Of a stretch of 64,000 bases of DNA, positions 34,989-43,989 are shown piece by piece (position 1 is the first letter of the stretch; every line of letters begins with the position of its first letter). The stretch is from assembly GCF_001984035.1 (NCBI RefSeq), contig NZ_CP019449.1:1736001-1800000 (forward strand), written 5' to 3'. The notes beneath the pieces were generated by a model that was given only the letters and a program-made list of their open reading frames with translations, had not been told where the DNA came from and did no database searches. The translations under genes were made by a program, and so were the position numbers. The DNA is from Sphingopyxis sp. QXT-31 (lineage in GTDB: Bacteria; Pseudomonadota; Alphaproteobacteria; Sphingomonadales; Sphingomonadaceae).

Positions 34989-35923
34989 TATTTCGCCTGG
35001 TCCCCACTCGCCGAACAGGCGGCCCTGCTAGCGGCATCTTCGCCGCATTGCCAGACGCGAACCCAGTCGATCTCGAAGGTTTTGGGATAGCCGCGGCCAT
35101 CGACGCCCTTTTCGGTGCGGCTCTCGGCGAGCCCGCCGCCGACCGCGAGGTTGAGCAGCAGATGGAAGGGGCGATCGAAGGGGGCGTTGGGGCTCTCTGA
35201 ACCGGTGGTGCTCCAGTCGCCTGCGCGCTGAGTCGCATAAACCTTGCCGTCGATCGTCCAGCTGATCCGGCCGGCTTCCCAGACGATGCCGAAGACATGG
35301 AAATCGTCGATCGGCGCGGGCAGCACCGTCTCGTCGCCCTTATGCTTGTTCGCGGGCCATTGCCCGCCCGAATGGAGCGTGCCGAGGATGCGGTTCTCGA
35401 TCCCGCCGGGGCATTCCTTGCATTTGGCACCGAGGTTCACCGCCTCGAGGATGTCGATCTCGCCCGAGGCGGCCCAGGTGCCGTAATGATGATCCTCGGG
35501 CAGCATCCAGATCGCGGGCCAGGTCCCCTGCCCCTGCGGCAGCTTGGCGCGCACCTCGATCTTACCATAGGTCCACGCCGCCTTGCCACGGGTGACCAGG
35601 CGGGCGGAGCTGTAATCCTTGGTCGCGCGGGCATTGGCCTTGGCGGGGTCGCCGCGCTGCGCCAGCGGGAAGGCGGGGCCGCTGGACGTCTCCTTGCGCG
35701 CGGTGATGATCAGCCTGCCGTCCTTGACCGCGGCATTGTCCTTGCGGTCGGTGTAGCATTGGCGCTCGTTGTTGCCGCCACCCCAGCAATCGACATCGAA
35801 ATCCCATTTGCTGCGGTCGATCTCGGTGCCGTCGAAGTCGTCGGACCAGACGAGCGTCCAGCCGTCGGACGCCGCCGCGGGAGTCGCAGCCGCCGCGAGC
35901 AGCAGGGCGAGCGCGATCCTCAT
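34988..35923 (-). CDS. GH16 endo-beta-glucanase (laminarinase-like)
   Basis: 311 residues from ATG 35923, in a 4-nt ATGA overlap with the halogenase stop. Signal peptide to PAAAS, then LVWSDDFDG, NNERQCYTDRKDN and the catalytic motif GEIDILE, with Glu155 as nucleophile, Asp157, and Glu160 as acid/base. The domain closes with FEIDWVRVWQ. These features match bacterial GH16 beta-1,3-glucanases, so laminarin-type glucan is the likely substrate; other GH16 specificities cannot be excluded by eye. Exported; it probably feeds oligomers to the GH3 enzyme at 30159. Confidence 0.9.
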   Translation of the reverse strand: MRIALALLLAAAATPAAASDGWTLVWSDDFDGTEIDRSKWDFDVDCWGGGNNERQCYTDRKDNAAVKDGRLIITARKETSSGPAFPLAQRGDPAKANARATKDYSSARLVTRGKAAWTYGKIEVRAKLPQGQGTWPAIWMLPEDHHYGTWAASGEIDILEAVNLGAKCKECPGGIENRILGTLHSGGQWPANKHKGDETVLPAPIDDFHVFGIVWEAGRISWTIDGKVYATQRAGDWSTTGSESPNAPFDRPFHLLLNLAVGGGLAESRTEKGVDGRGYPKTFEIDWVRVWQCGEDAASRAACSASGDQAK

Positions 35924-37416
35924 GCGGCTTGCGACACGTCGGCGCCGCAATAGCGTGCGACATAGGCATGGTGGTCGGGGAGCTTGGCGACCGTATCGGC
36001 GACCTGCTGGCGGATCATGCCGAGCAGCCGGTCGAGTTCGTCGTCGCTGAGCTTGGTCGCGACCGGGTGATAGCTTTGCGGCTCGATCCCCTGCCCCATC
36101 ATCACCTGCACCCAGCTGTTCTCGGCGAACAGCTCCTCATTCTTGCGGAAGACGCGGCCGGTTTCGCGGAACAGCTCGATCTTCTGCGCGAGGCTGTCGG
36201 GGATTTCCATGTCGGCGCACTGACGCCAGAAAGCGCTGTCGCGGCGGTTGGTGGCCTTATAGTGGAGGATCAGGAAGTCGCGGATCTGCAGATTGTCCTG
36301 CAGCTGCTGTTCCTCATATTCGGCGATGTCACGCACGCTGGGGCGGCCGAGCGGCAGCATGCGGATGAAGCGCAGCACGCTGCGCTGGATCAGGTGGATG
36401 CTGGTGGACTCCAGCGGCTCCATGAAGCCCCCCGACAGCCCGACCGCGACGCAGTTGCGCATCCATTGGCGGCGACGGATGCCGGTGGTGAAGCGCAGGA
36501 AATTAGGCTCGGTCAGCACTTCGCCCTCGACATTGCCGAGCAGCCGCTCGAGCGCCTCGTCGCGGCCGAGATAGCGGCTGCAATAGACGAGGCCGTTGCC
36601 GGTGCGGTGCTGGAGCGGGATGCGCCATTGCCAGCCCGCATCGTGCGCCATCGCGCGCGTATAGGGGACGGGCGGACGCACATTGGGCGTCTGGAGCGCG
36701 ATCGCGCTGTCGCACGGCAACCAGTGCGTCCAGTCGTCGAAGCCCGCGTGCAAGGCGCCCTCGATCAAGAGCGCGCGGAAACCGGTGCAGTCGAGGAAGA
36801 GATCGCCCTCGATCCGGCGCTCGCCGTCGAGGATCAGCGCGGCGATGTCGCCGCTTTCCGGGTCGAGCTCGACATGGCCGATCTTGCCCTCGACGCGGAC
36901 GGTGCCGTCGCCCTCGGCCATCTGGCGGAGGAAACGCGCGTAGAGGCCCGAATCGAGCTGATAGGCGTAGTTGGTGCCGTCGTTGGGCAAGTGGGCGAAC
37001 TTGCCCGCCATCGCGGCGACCAGCTCCATGCAATAATCGTCGTAGCTCTGCTCATGGCCCCTGGTGCGCCCGTGCAGCCAGAAATGCTGGAAGCCCGCCG
37101 ACCAGTGATCCTTGCCGGTGAGGCCGAAGCTGTGGAAATAGCGGTGCCCCTCTTCCTTCCAGTTGTCGAAGAGGATACCGAGCTTGAAGGTCGCCTGCGT
37201 CGCACGCATGAAATCGGCCTCGTTGATGCCGAGCAGCCGGTTGAAATTGACGAGCGGCGGGATGGTGCTTTCGCCGACGCCGATCGTGCCGATCGCTTCC
37301 GATTCCACCAGCGTCACGCTGACGGCGCGGCCCATGGTGCGCGCGATCGCCGCGGCGGCCATCCAGCCGGCGGTGCCGCCGCCCGCAATCACGATACGCT
37401 GGATCGGCTGGGTCAT
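35920..37416 (-). CDS. Flavin-dependent halogenase homologue (tryptophan-halogenase family) 1
   Basis: 498 residues from ATG 37416 (ATGA overlap with the cupin stop). The FAD motif GGGTAG is at 12-17, the catalytic lysine is Lys78 in TFKLGILFDNW, the barrier motif WQWRIP is intact at 262-267, and the glutamate equivalent to the PrnA active site is Glu336 in MEPLESTS. All residues known to matter for FAD-dependent halogenation are thus present. No tryptophan or antibiotic genes are nearby; it sits in a polysaccharide operon with SapC, a cupin and a second copy. Related enzymes from Brevundimonas and Xanthomonas brominate free indole in vitro, and their natural substrates are unknown. Confidence 0.88.
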   Translation of the reverse strand: MTQPIQRIVIAGGGTAGWMAAAAIARTMGRAVSVTLVESEAIGTIGVGESTIPPLVNFNRLLGINEADFMRATQATFKLGILFDNWKEEGHRYFHSFGLTGKDHWSAGFQHFWLHGRTRGHEQSYDDYCMELVAAMAGKFAHLPNDGTNYAYQLDSGLYARFLRQMAEGDGTVRVEGKIGHVELDPESGDIAALILDGERRIEGDLFLDCTGFRALLIEGALHAGFDDWTHWLPCDSAIALQTPNVRPPVPYTRAMAHDAGWQWRIPLQHRTGNGLVYCSRYLGRDEALERLLGNVEGEVLTEPNFLRFTTGIRRRQWMRNCVAVGLSGGFMEPLESTSIHLIQRSVLRFIRMLPLGRPSVRDIAEYEEQQLQDNLQIRDFLILHYKATNRRDSAFWRQCADMEIPDSLAQKIELFRETGRVFRKNEELFAENSWVQVMMGQGIEPQSYHPVATKLSDDELDRLLGMIRQQVADTVAKLPDHHAYVARYCGADVSQAA

Positions 37417-38444
37417 CGGCTGAGCGTCCTCAAGAGGAAAGCGCGGAGGCGTCCGGCGCTTTCGGGGGTGAGCGGGGCGAGGACGCTGCGCGCGGCCTCG
37501 GGGATATGGTCGGTGACGCTGCCGTCGTTCTCGAACACATAATGGTCGAAGAGGGCGCGCCAGATTACCTTGTCCGCGTCGGGCAGGTCGCGGATCGCGA
37601 GGATCGCGTGGTTGAGCGCGTCCTGCGGCTGGCCGAGGAAGGCCGGGGTGTCGCGCCACCAGTAATTGACGAGGATGTTGAAGGGATCGAGCCCCTCGAC
37701 ATGGTGCCACCACATCGACGGGATGAAGAGCGCGTCGCCGGGTTCGAGCTCGGCGACCTGCGCCGCCGCCATCGCTTCGGCGAAGCGCGGGAAAGCGGCG
37801 AGGTCGGGGGCGTCGAAATCGACCATGGAGACCGCGCGGCCCGCGGGGGTGTTGTCGATCGGGCCGAGGTAGAGGTTCTTATACTGGTCGGGCGGGAAGA
37901 GCGTGAAGCGGCGGCGGCCGGCGGCGCAGCAGGCGAGATTGTCGGGGAAGTCGTTGTGCGCAGCGATGCGCGTCTTCGTGCCGATCCAGATGCTCTTCAG
38001 CGGATTGCGGGCGCCGAGGTCCAGCGGGTTCGCCGCGTCGAGCCCGTCGAAATGCGCCGGGATGTCGATCGAGGCGAGATAGACGGTGCGGTCCTCGCCG
38101 CGCTCCTCGGCGGTGTCGATCCCCGCGAAGATGTCGGGGAGCTTGCCGGTACCGGTGCGGAAATTCATCGCCATGTCGGCGTCGTAGAAGAGCCGCCCGT
38201 CGTGCCCCGGCGCGCCGATCGACACGGTGAAAGGCCGGTCGCGCGCATGGTCGAGCAGATGCTGCCGCGCCCCGCGGGCCGAGTTCTTGCCCGCCTGCAC
38301 CAGCGGCCAGTCGGCGACGAGGCCGCGGAGGATAAAGGGCTCGCGCGCGCCCGAGAGCAACGCGTCGAGCCCTCCCCCCTTATCGAGCACGCGCTCGGCC
38401 ACCTTGGCGAGCCGCGGATAGATGGCGCCGTCGCGCTCAGCCAT
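37413..38444 (-). CDS. JmjC-like cupin (cupin_8) Fe(II)/2-oxoglutarate oxygenase-type protein
   Basis: 343 residues. Facial-triad residues can be placed: His163 and Asp165 in AAHNDFPDN, and a distal histidine in the WWHHVE segment (about 245-250). Flanking features (EPFILRGLVADWPLV, CAAGRRRFTLFPPDQ, LEPGDALFIP) are typical of cupin_8/FIH-like hydroxylases. It likely uses Fe(II), O2 and 2-oxoglutarate in the cytoplasm, but the substrate (protein or small molecule) is unknown. It overlaps sapC by 8 nt and the halogenase by 4 nt, so all three are translationally coupled. Confidence 0.85.
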   Translation of the reverse strand: MAERDGAIYPRLAKVAERVLDKGGGLDALLSGAREPFILRGLVADWPLVQAGKNSARGARQHLLDHARDRPFTVSIGAPGHDGRLFYDADMAMNFRTGTGKLPDIFAGIDTAEERGEDRTVYLASIDIPAHFDGLDAANPLDLGARNPLKSIWIGTKTRIAAHNDFPDNLACCAAGRRRFTLFPPDQYKNLYLGPIDNTPAGRAVSMVDFDAPDLAAFPRFAEAMAAAQVAELEPGDALFIPSMWWHHVEGLDPFNILVNYWWRDTPAFLGQPQDALNHAILAIRDLPDADKVIWRALFDHYVFENDGSVTDHIPEAARSVLAPLTPESAGRLRAFLLRTLSR

Positions 38445-39156
38445 GGCTGAGCTTCGCGTTGCGGCGATCGACGAGCCCGGCGAGCTGCGACAGCGAGGCG
38501 AGCGCCATGAACATCGGCATCAAATGGCCGTCGGCGTGGAGCTTGCCGAGCGTGCTGGCGTCCAGGGCACGGAGCTTCGCCTCGTCGATGATGTGGAAAC
38601 CGACGAGCGAATTGACCGAGCCGTCGTCGAGCGTGACCTCGAGCGTGAAGGGTTCGAGCAGGTCGTGGTCGGCGAGCGCGGCGAAAAAGGCGGGGCTCGC
38701 GCGATACCCCTCGTCGAGCGCGCCGAGCTTTTCGGCGATATCCTCCAGATAAGGGGTCGCCTGTCCGTCGGCGTCGAACAGGCGGATGCCCTCGCCGCCT
38801 GCGGCGATGCGCGGATGACCCAAGTCGATATGCACCTGCCCGGGCCCGTCGCCGCTCGCCGGGCGGCCGACGAGGAAGGGCTGGATCGCGATCGACAGCG
38901 GGCGATAACGCGCGTCCCAGTGCTCGCCGTCGAGGAAGAGATTTTCGCCATTCTCGAACCCGAAGAGCGCGACCGCGATGAACGGGTCCTGCGGATTGTC
39001 GCGGCGGAAGAGGATCGGATAATGCGCCTGCACCTGGCGGAATTCGCTCGGCACCGTCAGCGTCGCCATCACCGCGTCGCCGCGCGCCGCGCCCGCGCGC
39101 GGATCGATGCGCAGCTCGCGATGGGCGTTGGTGTCGAGGGCGGCATGCTGGGTCAT
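38437..39156 (-). CDS. SapC-family protein
   Basis: 239 residues from ATG 39156, with SD GAAGGA. It shows the SapC pattern: HYPILFRRDN near the start, FGFENGENLFL, WDARYRPLSIAIQPFLVG, LFDADGQATPYLEDI, and LEVTLDDGSVNSLVGFHIIDEAKL. SapC was named from a Campylobacter S-layer locus, but its biochemical role is not established. In sphingomonads and Caulobacter relatives it recurs next to TonB receptors and flavin halogenases, as here. No signal peptide or membrane segment was seen, so it is probably cytoplasmic. Confidence 0.88.
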   Translation of the reverse strand: MTQHAALDTNAHRELRIDPRAGAARGDAVMATLTVPSEFRQVQAHYPILFRRDNPQDPFIAVALFGFENGENLFLDGEHWDARYRPLSIAIQPFLVGRPASGDGPGQVHIDLGHPRIAAGGEGIRLFDADGQATPYLEDIAEKLGALDEGYRASPAFFAALADHDLLEPFTLEVTLDDGSVNSLVGFHIIDEAKLRALDASTLGKLHADGHLMPMFMALASLSQLAGLVDRRNAKLSHG

Positions 39157-39166
39157 TTATCGTCCT

Positions 39167-40687
39167 TCATTCGGCGGCGGTCGCCGCGGCCGCGCCGAGC
39201 GCGTCGAGATAATCGCGGTTAGTGGGGAGCGCCGAAACGAGCGCGCGCGCTCGCTTCTGCTGTTCGGCGAGCGCCGCGACGGCGCGGTCGCTGGGCGCGA
39301 GGCCCGGCGGCGGGGCAAAGCCCATGCCGTAGAGGATGTACTGGTGGCTCTCGGCCGAGAAAATCTCGTCGACCTGCGGGAAGTCCCAGACCGAAGGCGG
39401 CTGGTCCTGCCACAGGGTGAGCATCGCGGCGAGGGTCGCCGGGATATGCTGGGGATCGCGCTGCGCGCGCCAATAGGGCTCGGGGCGGCGGCTCAGCACA
39501 TAGTGGAGCTTGAGGAAGTCGACGATGCGGTTCCAGCGATAGCGGAAGAGCGCGTTGAAGCGCTGCGCGTGGATCGGCAGCACCGCCGCGCTGGCGGGGA
39601 AATTGTCGACGAGGGCGTTCAGCGACAGTTCGATCATCACGATCGCCGAGGCCTCGAGCGGTTCGATGAAGCCCGCGGAGAGGCCGACCGCGAGGCAATT
39701 GCCCTGCCAGAAGCGCGCGCGGTGGCCGGTGGGGAAGCCGAGGCGGCGGACGGGCACCTCGGGGGCGTGCGGCAGCTGCTCGGCGATATAGGCGCGGAGC
39801 ACCGCCTCGGCCTCGTCGTCGGAGAGGAAGCGGCTGGCGTAGACGCAGCCGATGCCGCGGCGGGTGGGCAGCGCGATGTCCCAGATCCAGCCGGCGCGGT
39901 GCGCGGTCGAGACGGTCTGCGATGCGATGGCGCTGTCAGGATCGGTCGGCACCTGCGCCGCGAGCGCGCGGTCGTTGAAGAGCGTGTCGCTGCGGTCGAT
40001 CCATTCGACGCCGAGCTCGCCGCCGATCAGCAGCGCGGCGTGGCCGGTGCAGTCGAGGAAGAGGTCGCCCGCGACTTCGCCATGCTCGCGGGTGACGACC
40101 GCGGCGATCAGGTCGCCCTCGCCGCGCCGGACGCCGGTGACGTGATCGGCGACATGGCGGACGCCGAGGCGCTGCTTCGCATGCGCCATCAGCAGTGCTG
40201 CAAACTTTCCGGCATCCAAGTGGTACGCGTAATTGGCGGCGCCCTGGTAGCCGGGCATCGCGCGCTGGCGCGGCGCCAAGTCGTGGTGGCACACCGCCGC
40301 CTGCGCGGTCATCGCGGCGGCGAAGCTCTGCCCCGGCTCACCCGCCTGCCACGCCGCGAGCAGCTCGCGCGTCGCCAGCGGCGGCGGCGGGGTGAAGGGG
40401 TGGAGATAGCGGTCGTCGTCCGCGCCGCTCACCCAGCGGTCGAAGCGCGACCCCTGTTTGAACGAGCCATCGCAGGCGGCGAGGAATTCGCCCTCGTCGA
40501 TTCCGATCGCGGCAAGCGCCGCGCGCATCGTCGGCCAGGTCCCCTCGCCCACCCCGATCGTCGGGATGTCGGGCGCCTCGATCAGCGTCACCGAAAGCGC
40601 GGGCCGCGCCGCGGCGATGCGCGCCGCCGCCAGCCAGCCGGCGGTGCCGCCGCCGACGATGACCACCCTCTCCATCTCGCTCGTCAT
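39167..40687 (-). CDS. Flavin-dependent halogenase homologue 2, altered barrier motif
   Basis: 506 residues from ATG 40687. FAD motif GGGTAG at 12-17, Lys77 in [10 protein letters not shown] and Glu345 in IEPLEASA are retained. The WxWxIP barrier motif reads WIWDIALP (267-274): both tryptophans are kept, but the Ile-Pro spacing is changed. This may affect how hypohalous acid is held or whether the enzyme halogenates at all. It is clearly divergent from the copy at 35920 rather than a recent duplicate. First gene of the halogenase-SapC-cupin operon, with a terminator hairpin between it and the receptor gene upstream. Confidence 0.85.
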   Translation of the reverse strand: MTSEMERVVIVGGGTAGWLAAARIAAARPALSVTLIEAPDIPTIGVGEGTWPTMRAALAAIGIDEGEFLAACDGSFKQGSRFDRWVSGADDDRYLHPFTPPPPLATRELLAAWQAGEPGQSFAAAMTAQAAVCHHDLAPRQRAMPGYQGAANYAYHLDAGKFAALLMAHAKQRLGVRHVADHVTGVRRGEGDLIAAVVTREHGEVAGDLFLDCTGHAALLIGGELGVEWIDRSDTLFNDRALAAQVPTDPDSAIASQTVSTAHRAGWIWDIALPTRRGIGCVYASRFLSDDEAEAVLRAYIAEQLPHAPEVPVRRLGFPTGHRARFWQGNCLAVGLSAGFIEPLEASAIVMIELSLNALVDNFPASAAVLPIHAQRFNALFRYRWNRIVDFLKLHYVLSRRPEPYWRAQRDPQHIPATLAAMLTLWQDQPPSVWDFPQVDEIFSAESHQYILYGMGFAPPPGLAPSDRAVAALAEQQKRARALVSALPTNRDYLDALGAAAATAAE

Positions 40688-40690
40688 TGG

Positions 40691-40700
40691 GAACGTTCCT
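40691..40700. promoter_or_regulatory. AACGTT palindrome just before halogenase 2
   Basis: GGAACGTTCC is a perfect 10-bp palindrome with the same AACGTT core as the LacI-type sites at 32664 and 43872. It ends 3 bp before the start codon at 40687, on the promoter side, within the 104-bp gap after the receptor gene. Possibly a weaker operator; the palindrome is short enough to be chance. Confidence 0.35.
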
Positions 40701-40727
40701 ACGCGTTTCGCTGCGGCGCGTCACGCA

Positions 40728-40761
40728 AAAGAGCCGCGCCCCGGATGGAAGCGCGGCTCTC
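40728..40761 (-). terminator. Rho-independent terminator after the TonB receptor
   Basis: On the minus strand AGAGCCGCGC (40761-40752) pairs perfectly with GCGCGGCTCT (40740-40731) around an 11-nt loop, and TTTT (40731-40728) follows. It lies 31 nt after the receptor stop and before the halogenase operon, so it should reduce read-through into that operon. Confidence 0.85.
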
Positions 40762-40791
40762 TCGCCAGGAAGCCTGCGGGACTGGCCCGCC

Positions 40792-43700
40792 TTAGAAGTT
40801 GAACCGGACGCCCGCCGCGTAGCGGGCGAATCCCGGCGACGCGAAGGCGACATTGTTTTTGCTCCGCAGGTGCCCGCGGCGATTTTCGCCGGTGAGGTTA
40901 ATCGCCTCGACGAAGCCCGTGAGGCCCGGCATGAATTCGTAGCTCGCACTGGCATCGATCTGCCAATATTCCTCGACATAGAAGGGGTTGGGACCCGTTC
41001 CGGCGAGGAATTTGTCGCGCCAGTTCCACGCGACGCGCGCCTGCAGCCCGTTCTTGTCGTAATAGGCGACCGCGTTGGCGCTGTCCGAGAGGCCAGTGAG
41101 CGCGAACTGCGCCACGGTCGACGGCTTGGTATTGTCGTATTTCGCGTCGCCGCGGACGATCGTGTAGTTCAGCAGGACGCCGAAACCCGTGTCCCAGAAG
41201 CTGTGCTGGAGCGCGAATTCGAAGCCGTGGATCTTCGCCGACTGGTCGCTGTTGATCGGCGTCGCGATCTCGAAATTGAGCAAAGGATCGTCGGGCGTGC
41301 TGAAGATGATGCCGTCGCGCAAGCCATTGGCATCCTCGACCGGCAGGCCGGTGTTCGGATCGAGCCGCACCTGCACCGTGTTCGGATAGTTGCGGATGAT
41401 GAAGTCGCGGATCTGCTGCGCGGTGGCATTGGCGCCGAGCGACGCGAGCGCGGCGTTATAGCGCGGACCGAAGGCCGGGGTCCGCAGCCCGAAGGCGTCG
41501 GAGTCGATGCGCGTCGACGACAGGAAGTTCGACACGCGCTTGTGGAAGAAGCCCGCCGAGATGTAGCTTTCGCGTCCGTAATACCACTCCGCCGACAGGT
41601 CGATATTCTTCGACTTGTAGGGGAGCAGGCCAGGGTTGCCCTGGCTGCCGCCGCCGCCGCCGATGCGGAACAGCGAGTCGATGGTGCGTCCGCCCTGCAG
41701 GCTGGCATAGTCGGCGCGGGTGATCGTGTGGCTGTACGAGGCGCGCAGCTTCACATCCTCGATCGGCTCGATGTCGAAGTCGATCGCCGGCAGCCAGTGA
41801 TCATAATCGCCCTTGAAGCGGGTGAAGTCCGAGTTGGGACCATAGATGACGTTGAACTCGTTCGCCGCGACCCAGCTGGTCCCCGTGGGGATCGGCACCA
41901 GCGCCGAGGAGTCGACGATCGTATGTTCGTAGCGGACGCCCGCGGTCAGATGCGCTTCGCCCGCGCCGACGTCGAACTTGGTCGCGACCTGGAGATACGG
42001 CGACAGTGTCTTTTCGGTCAGGCGGCGGTCGACGGTGTAATTGGCGAGGCAAGTGCCCGGCTGTGCGCTGCCCGTCGCGGGATCGCTGCAGACTTCGTAC
42101 AGATCCTCGATCAGGTCGGCCATGCGTTCGAAGTTGAACGTATAGAAGCTGGGGATGATGCCCGACGCCCCGTTCACGCCGCTGAACTTGTCGGGCAGCG
42201 TCTGGAGCTGGAAGATGTCGTCGGGGATATCCGACGGCGGCCCGGCGCCGCCCCAGGTATCGTTCTGGATGAAGCCATAGGCCGAGCGCACCTTGTTCTC
42301 GATGTACGAGACGCCGAAATCGATGCTGTCGAGGAAGGCGCCGTCGTGATCGTAGCGGCCCTTCAATTGGACCTGGTCGATCGTGTCTTTGAAATAGGCG
42401 TTGCGGAAGGCGTTGCCCGTCGAGCGGATCAGCCCCGCGTTCAGCGGGTCGATGCCGGGGTGCATGTTGTAGGAGATCACCGGCAGGTCGGAGTCGAAGT
42501 CGATCCGCTGGTTGGCGACGCCGAAGATCGCGTTGCCGACCGACACGCTGGTGCCATATTTGTTCGTCGGCTTGGACTCGGCGGTCGAGTGATGGAAGTC
42601 GAGCTCCATCGTCATGCCGCCGGGCGCCTCCCAGGTGAGGTTGCCGCCGAGCGACTTGTTCTCGGTGCGGTTCGCGACGAGCGAGCCGCTGTACGAGAGA
42701 TCCTTGTTCTCGCCGGCGCCAAAGGCTTCGGAATAGAAGATCGGGCCCGCAACGGGACCGTCGGTCCAGCTGCTCGACGTATTGTTGTGGTTGAACCACA
42801 CGCCGACATTGCTGTTCCGCACTTCGACGGTGTTGCGCGAATAGGTGTAGTCGATCGTCGCGGTGAGCGAGTCGATCGGGCGGAATTGCAGCACCGCCTG
42901 GCCGTTGATGCGCTCGCGGTTGATGTCGTTGAGGTCGTAGGACGCGTTCTGCGGCACCTGGTAGACGTCGGTCGCGTCGGGGCGGTTGGTGATCTGCGCG
43001 AAGCGCGGATCGGCGGGGTTCTGGGTCAGCGAACCCCAGTTGTTCTCGTTGCCGAGATAGCCGTCGCGCCAGCCGACGTTCGCGATGTTCACGCTCGCCT
43101 TGCGCTTCTGCCACGCGCCCGCGATCATGATGCCGATACGGTCGTCGGCGAAGGTGGTCGACAATATGCCCGAGACTTCGGGGGTGATCGGATTGCCCTC
43201 GTTGCGCGACGTGTCGTAGACGCCCTTGACCGAGAGGCTGCCCGACAGGCCGGGCTTGTCGAGCGGGCGCGGGGTCTTGATGTTGATCGACGAACCGATG
43301 CCGCCCGAGGGGATGGCGGCACGGCCGGTCTTGTACACCTCGACCGACGCGATGCCCTCGGACGCCAGGTTGGCGAAGTCGAACGAACGCGACGAGGGCG
43401 CGCTGGCGCCGTCGCCGAGCGACGAAGTCGGCATCGCGCGGCCGTTCAGCGTGACGAGGTTGAATTCGGGGCCGAAGCCGCGAACGGTGACGAAGCTGCC
43501 TTCGCCGTTCGAGCGGTCGATCGACACGCCCGAGATGCGCTGGAGCGATTCGGCGAGGTTGGTGTCGGGGAACTTGCCCATGTCTTCGGACGAGATCGCA
43601 TCGACGACGCCTTGGCCTTCGCGCTTGATATCGGCCGAAGCGGCCAAGCTGGCGCGGATGCCGGTGACGACGATTTCGTCGCCGTCGGCCGTGCCTTCCG

Positions 43701-43806
43701 CTGGCGGCGCGTCCTGTGCCATAGCGACCTGCGCCATGCCCACCAGCGCTAACGCCGAAGTACCAGCCAGAATTTTGGCGAGCCGAAGCTTGTGCGGAGC
43801 CTGCAT
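40792..43806 (-). CDS. TonB-dependent receptor, TIGR01782 type
   Basis: 1004 residues from ATG 43806 (SD GGGAGGG). Signal peptide to VAMAQ (about 31), box GDEIVVTGIRASLAAS, plug (KFPDTNLAESLQRISGVSIDR, GRAAIPSGGIGSSINIKTPRPLD) and a large barrel ending in RYAAGVRFNF. This class commonly imports oligosaccharides. Two LacI-type operators lie upstream at 43855-43886, and GH16, GH3 and LacI genes follow on the same strand, so a beta-glucan oligomer is the expected ligand. A terminator separates it from the halogenase operon. Confidence 0.94.
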   Translation of the reverse strand: MQAPHKLRLAKILAGTSALALVGMAQVAMAQDAPPAEGTADGDEIVVTGIRASLAASADIKREGQGVVDAISSEDMGKFPDTNLAESLQRISGVSIDRSNGEGSFVTVRGFGPEFNLVTLNGRAMPTSSLGDGASAPSSRSFDFANLASEGIASVEVYKTGRAAIPSGGIGSSINIKTPRPLDKPGLSGSLSVKGVYDTSRNEGNPITPEVSGILSTTFADDRIGIMIAGAWQKRKASVNIANVGWRDGYLGNENNWGSLTQNPADPRFAQITNRPDATDVYQVPQNASYDLNDINRERINGQAVLQFRPIDSLTATIDYTYSRNTVEVRNSNVGVWFNHNNTSSSWTDGPVAGPIFYSEAFGAGENKDLSYSGSLVANRTENKSLGGNLTWEAPGGMTMELDFHHSTAESKPTNKYGTSVSVGNAIFGVANQRIDFDSDLPVISYNMHPGIDPLNAGLIRSTGNAFRNAYFKDTIDQVQLKGRYDHDGAFLDSIDFGVSYIENKVRSAYGFIQNDTWGGAGPPSDIPDDIFQLQTLPDKFSGVNGASGIIPSFYTFNFERMADLIEDLYEVCSDPATGSAQPGTCLANYTVDRRLTEKTLSPYLQVATKFDVGAGEAHLTAGVRYEHTIVDSSALVPIPTGTSWVAANEFNVIYGPNSDFTRFKGDYDHWLPAIDFDIEPIEDVKLRASYSHTITRADYASLQGGRTIDSLFRIGGGGGSQGNPGLLPYKSKNIDLSAEWYYGRESYISAGFFHKRVSNFLSSTRIDSDAFGLRTPAFGPRYNAALASLGANATAQQIRDFIIRNYPNTVQVRLDPNTGLPVEDANGLRDGIIFSTPDDPLLNFEIATPINSDQSAKIHGFEFALQHSFWDTGFGVLLNYTIVRGDAKYDNTKPSTVAQFALTGLSDSANAVAYYDKNGLQARVAWNWRDKFLAGTGPNPFYVEEYWQIDASASYEFMPGLTGFVEAINLTGENRRGHLRSKNNVAFASPGFARYAAGVRFNF

Positions 43807-43854
43807 CCCTATCCCTCCCGTTTAACCGCTCGTTTTTCGGCGGCATTTCTTCAA

Positions 43855-43886
43855 TGTGAACGTTATCTAAATGAGAACGTTCTCAT
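43855..43886. promoter_or_regulatory. Paired LacI-type operators upstream of the receptor
   Basis: TGTGAACGTTATCT (43855-43868) and the perfect 16-bp palindrome ATGAGAACGTTCTCAT (43871-43886) have centres 17 bp apart, about one and a half helical turns. The second is a textbook LacI-family site. They lie 49-80 bp upstream of the receptor start and share their core with the site before the GH3 gene. Confidence 0.75.
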
Positions 43887-43989
43887 TGTCAACGCGGGTC
43901 GCATTGCATTCCTATGCAATCCGGAGAGGCTTGGCGAGGCGCGGTGTGGCGCGGGCGGACGGATCGTCTCCGCCCGCCCGGCACCATGG

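Noticed and set aside
40687-43752. 1021-residue open frame on the plus strand
   Set aside because: Antisense shadow of the 1004-residue TonB receptor; no start signal and no recognisable fold.
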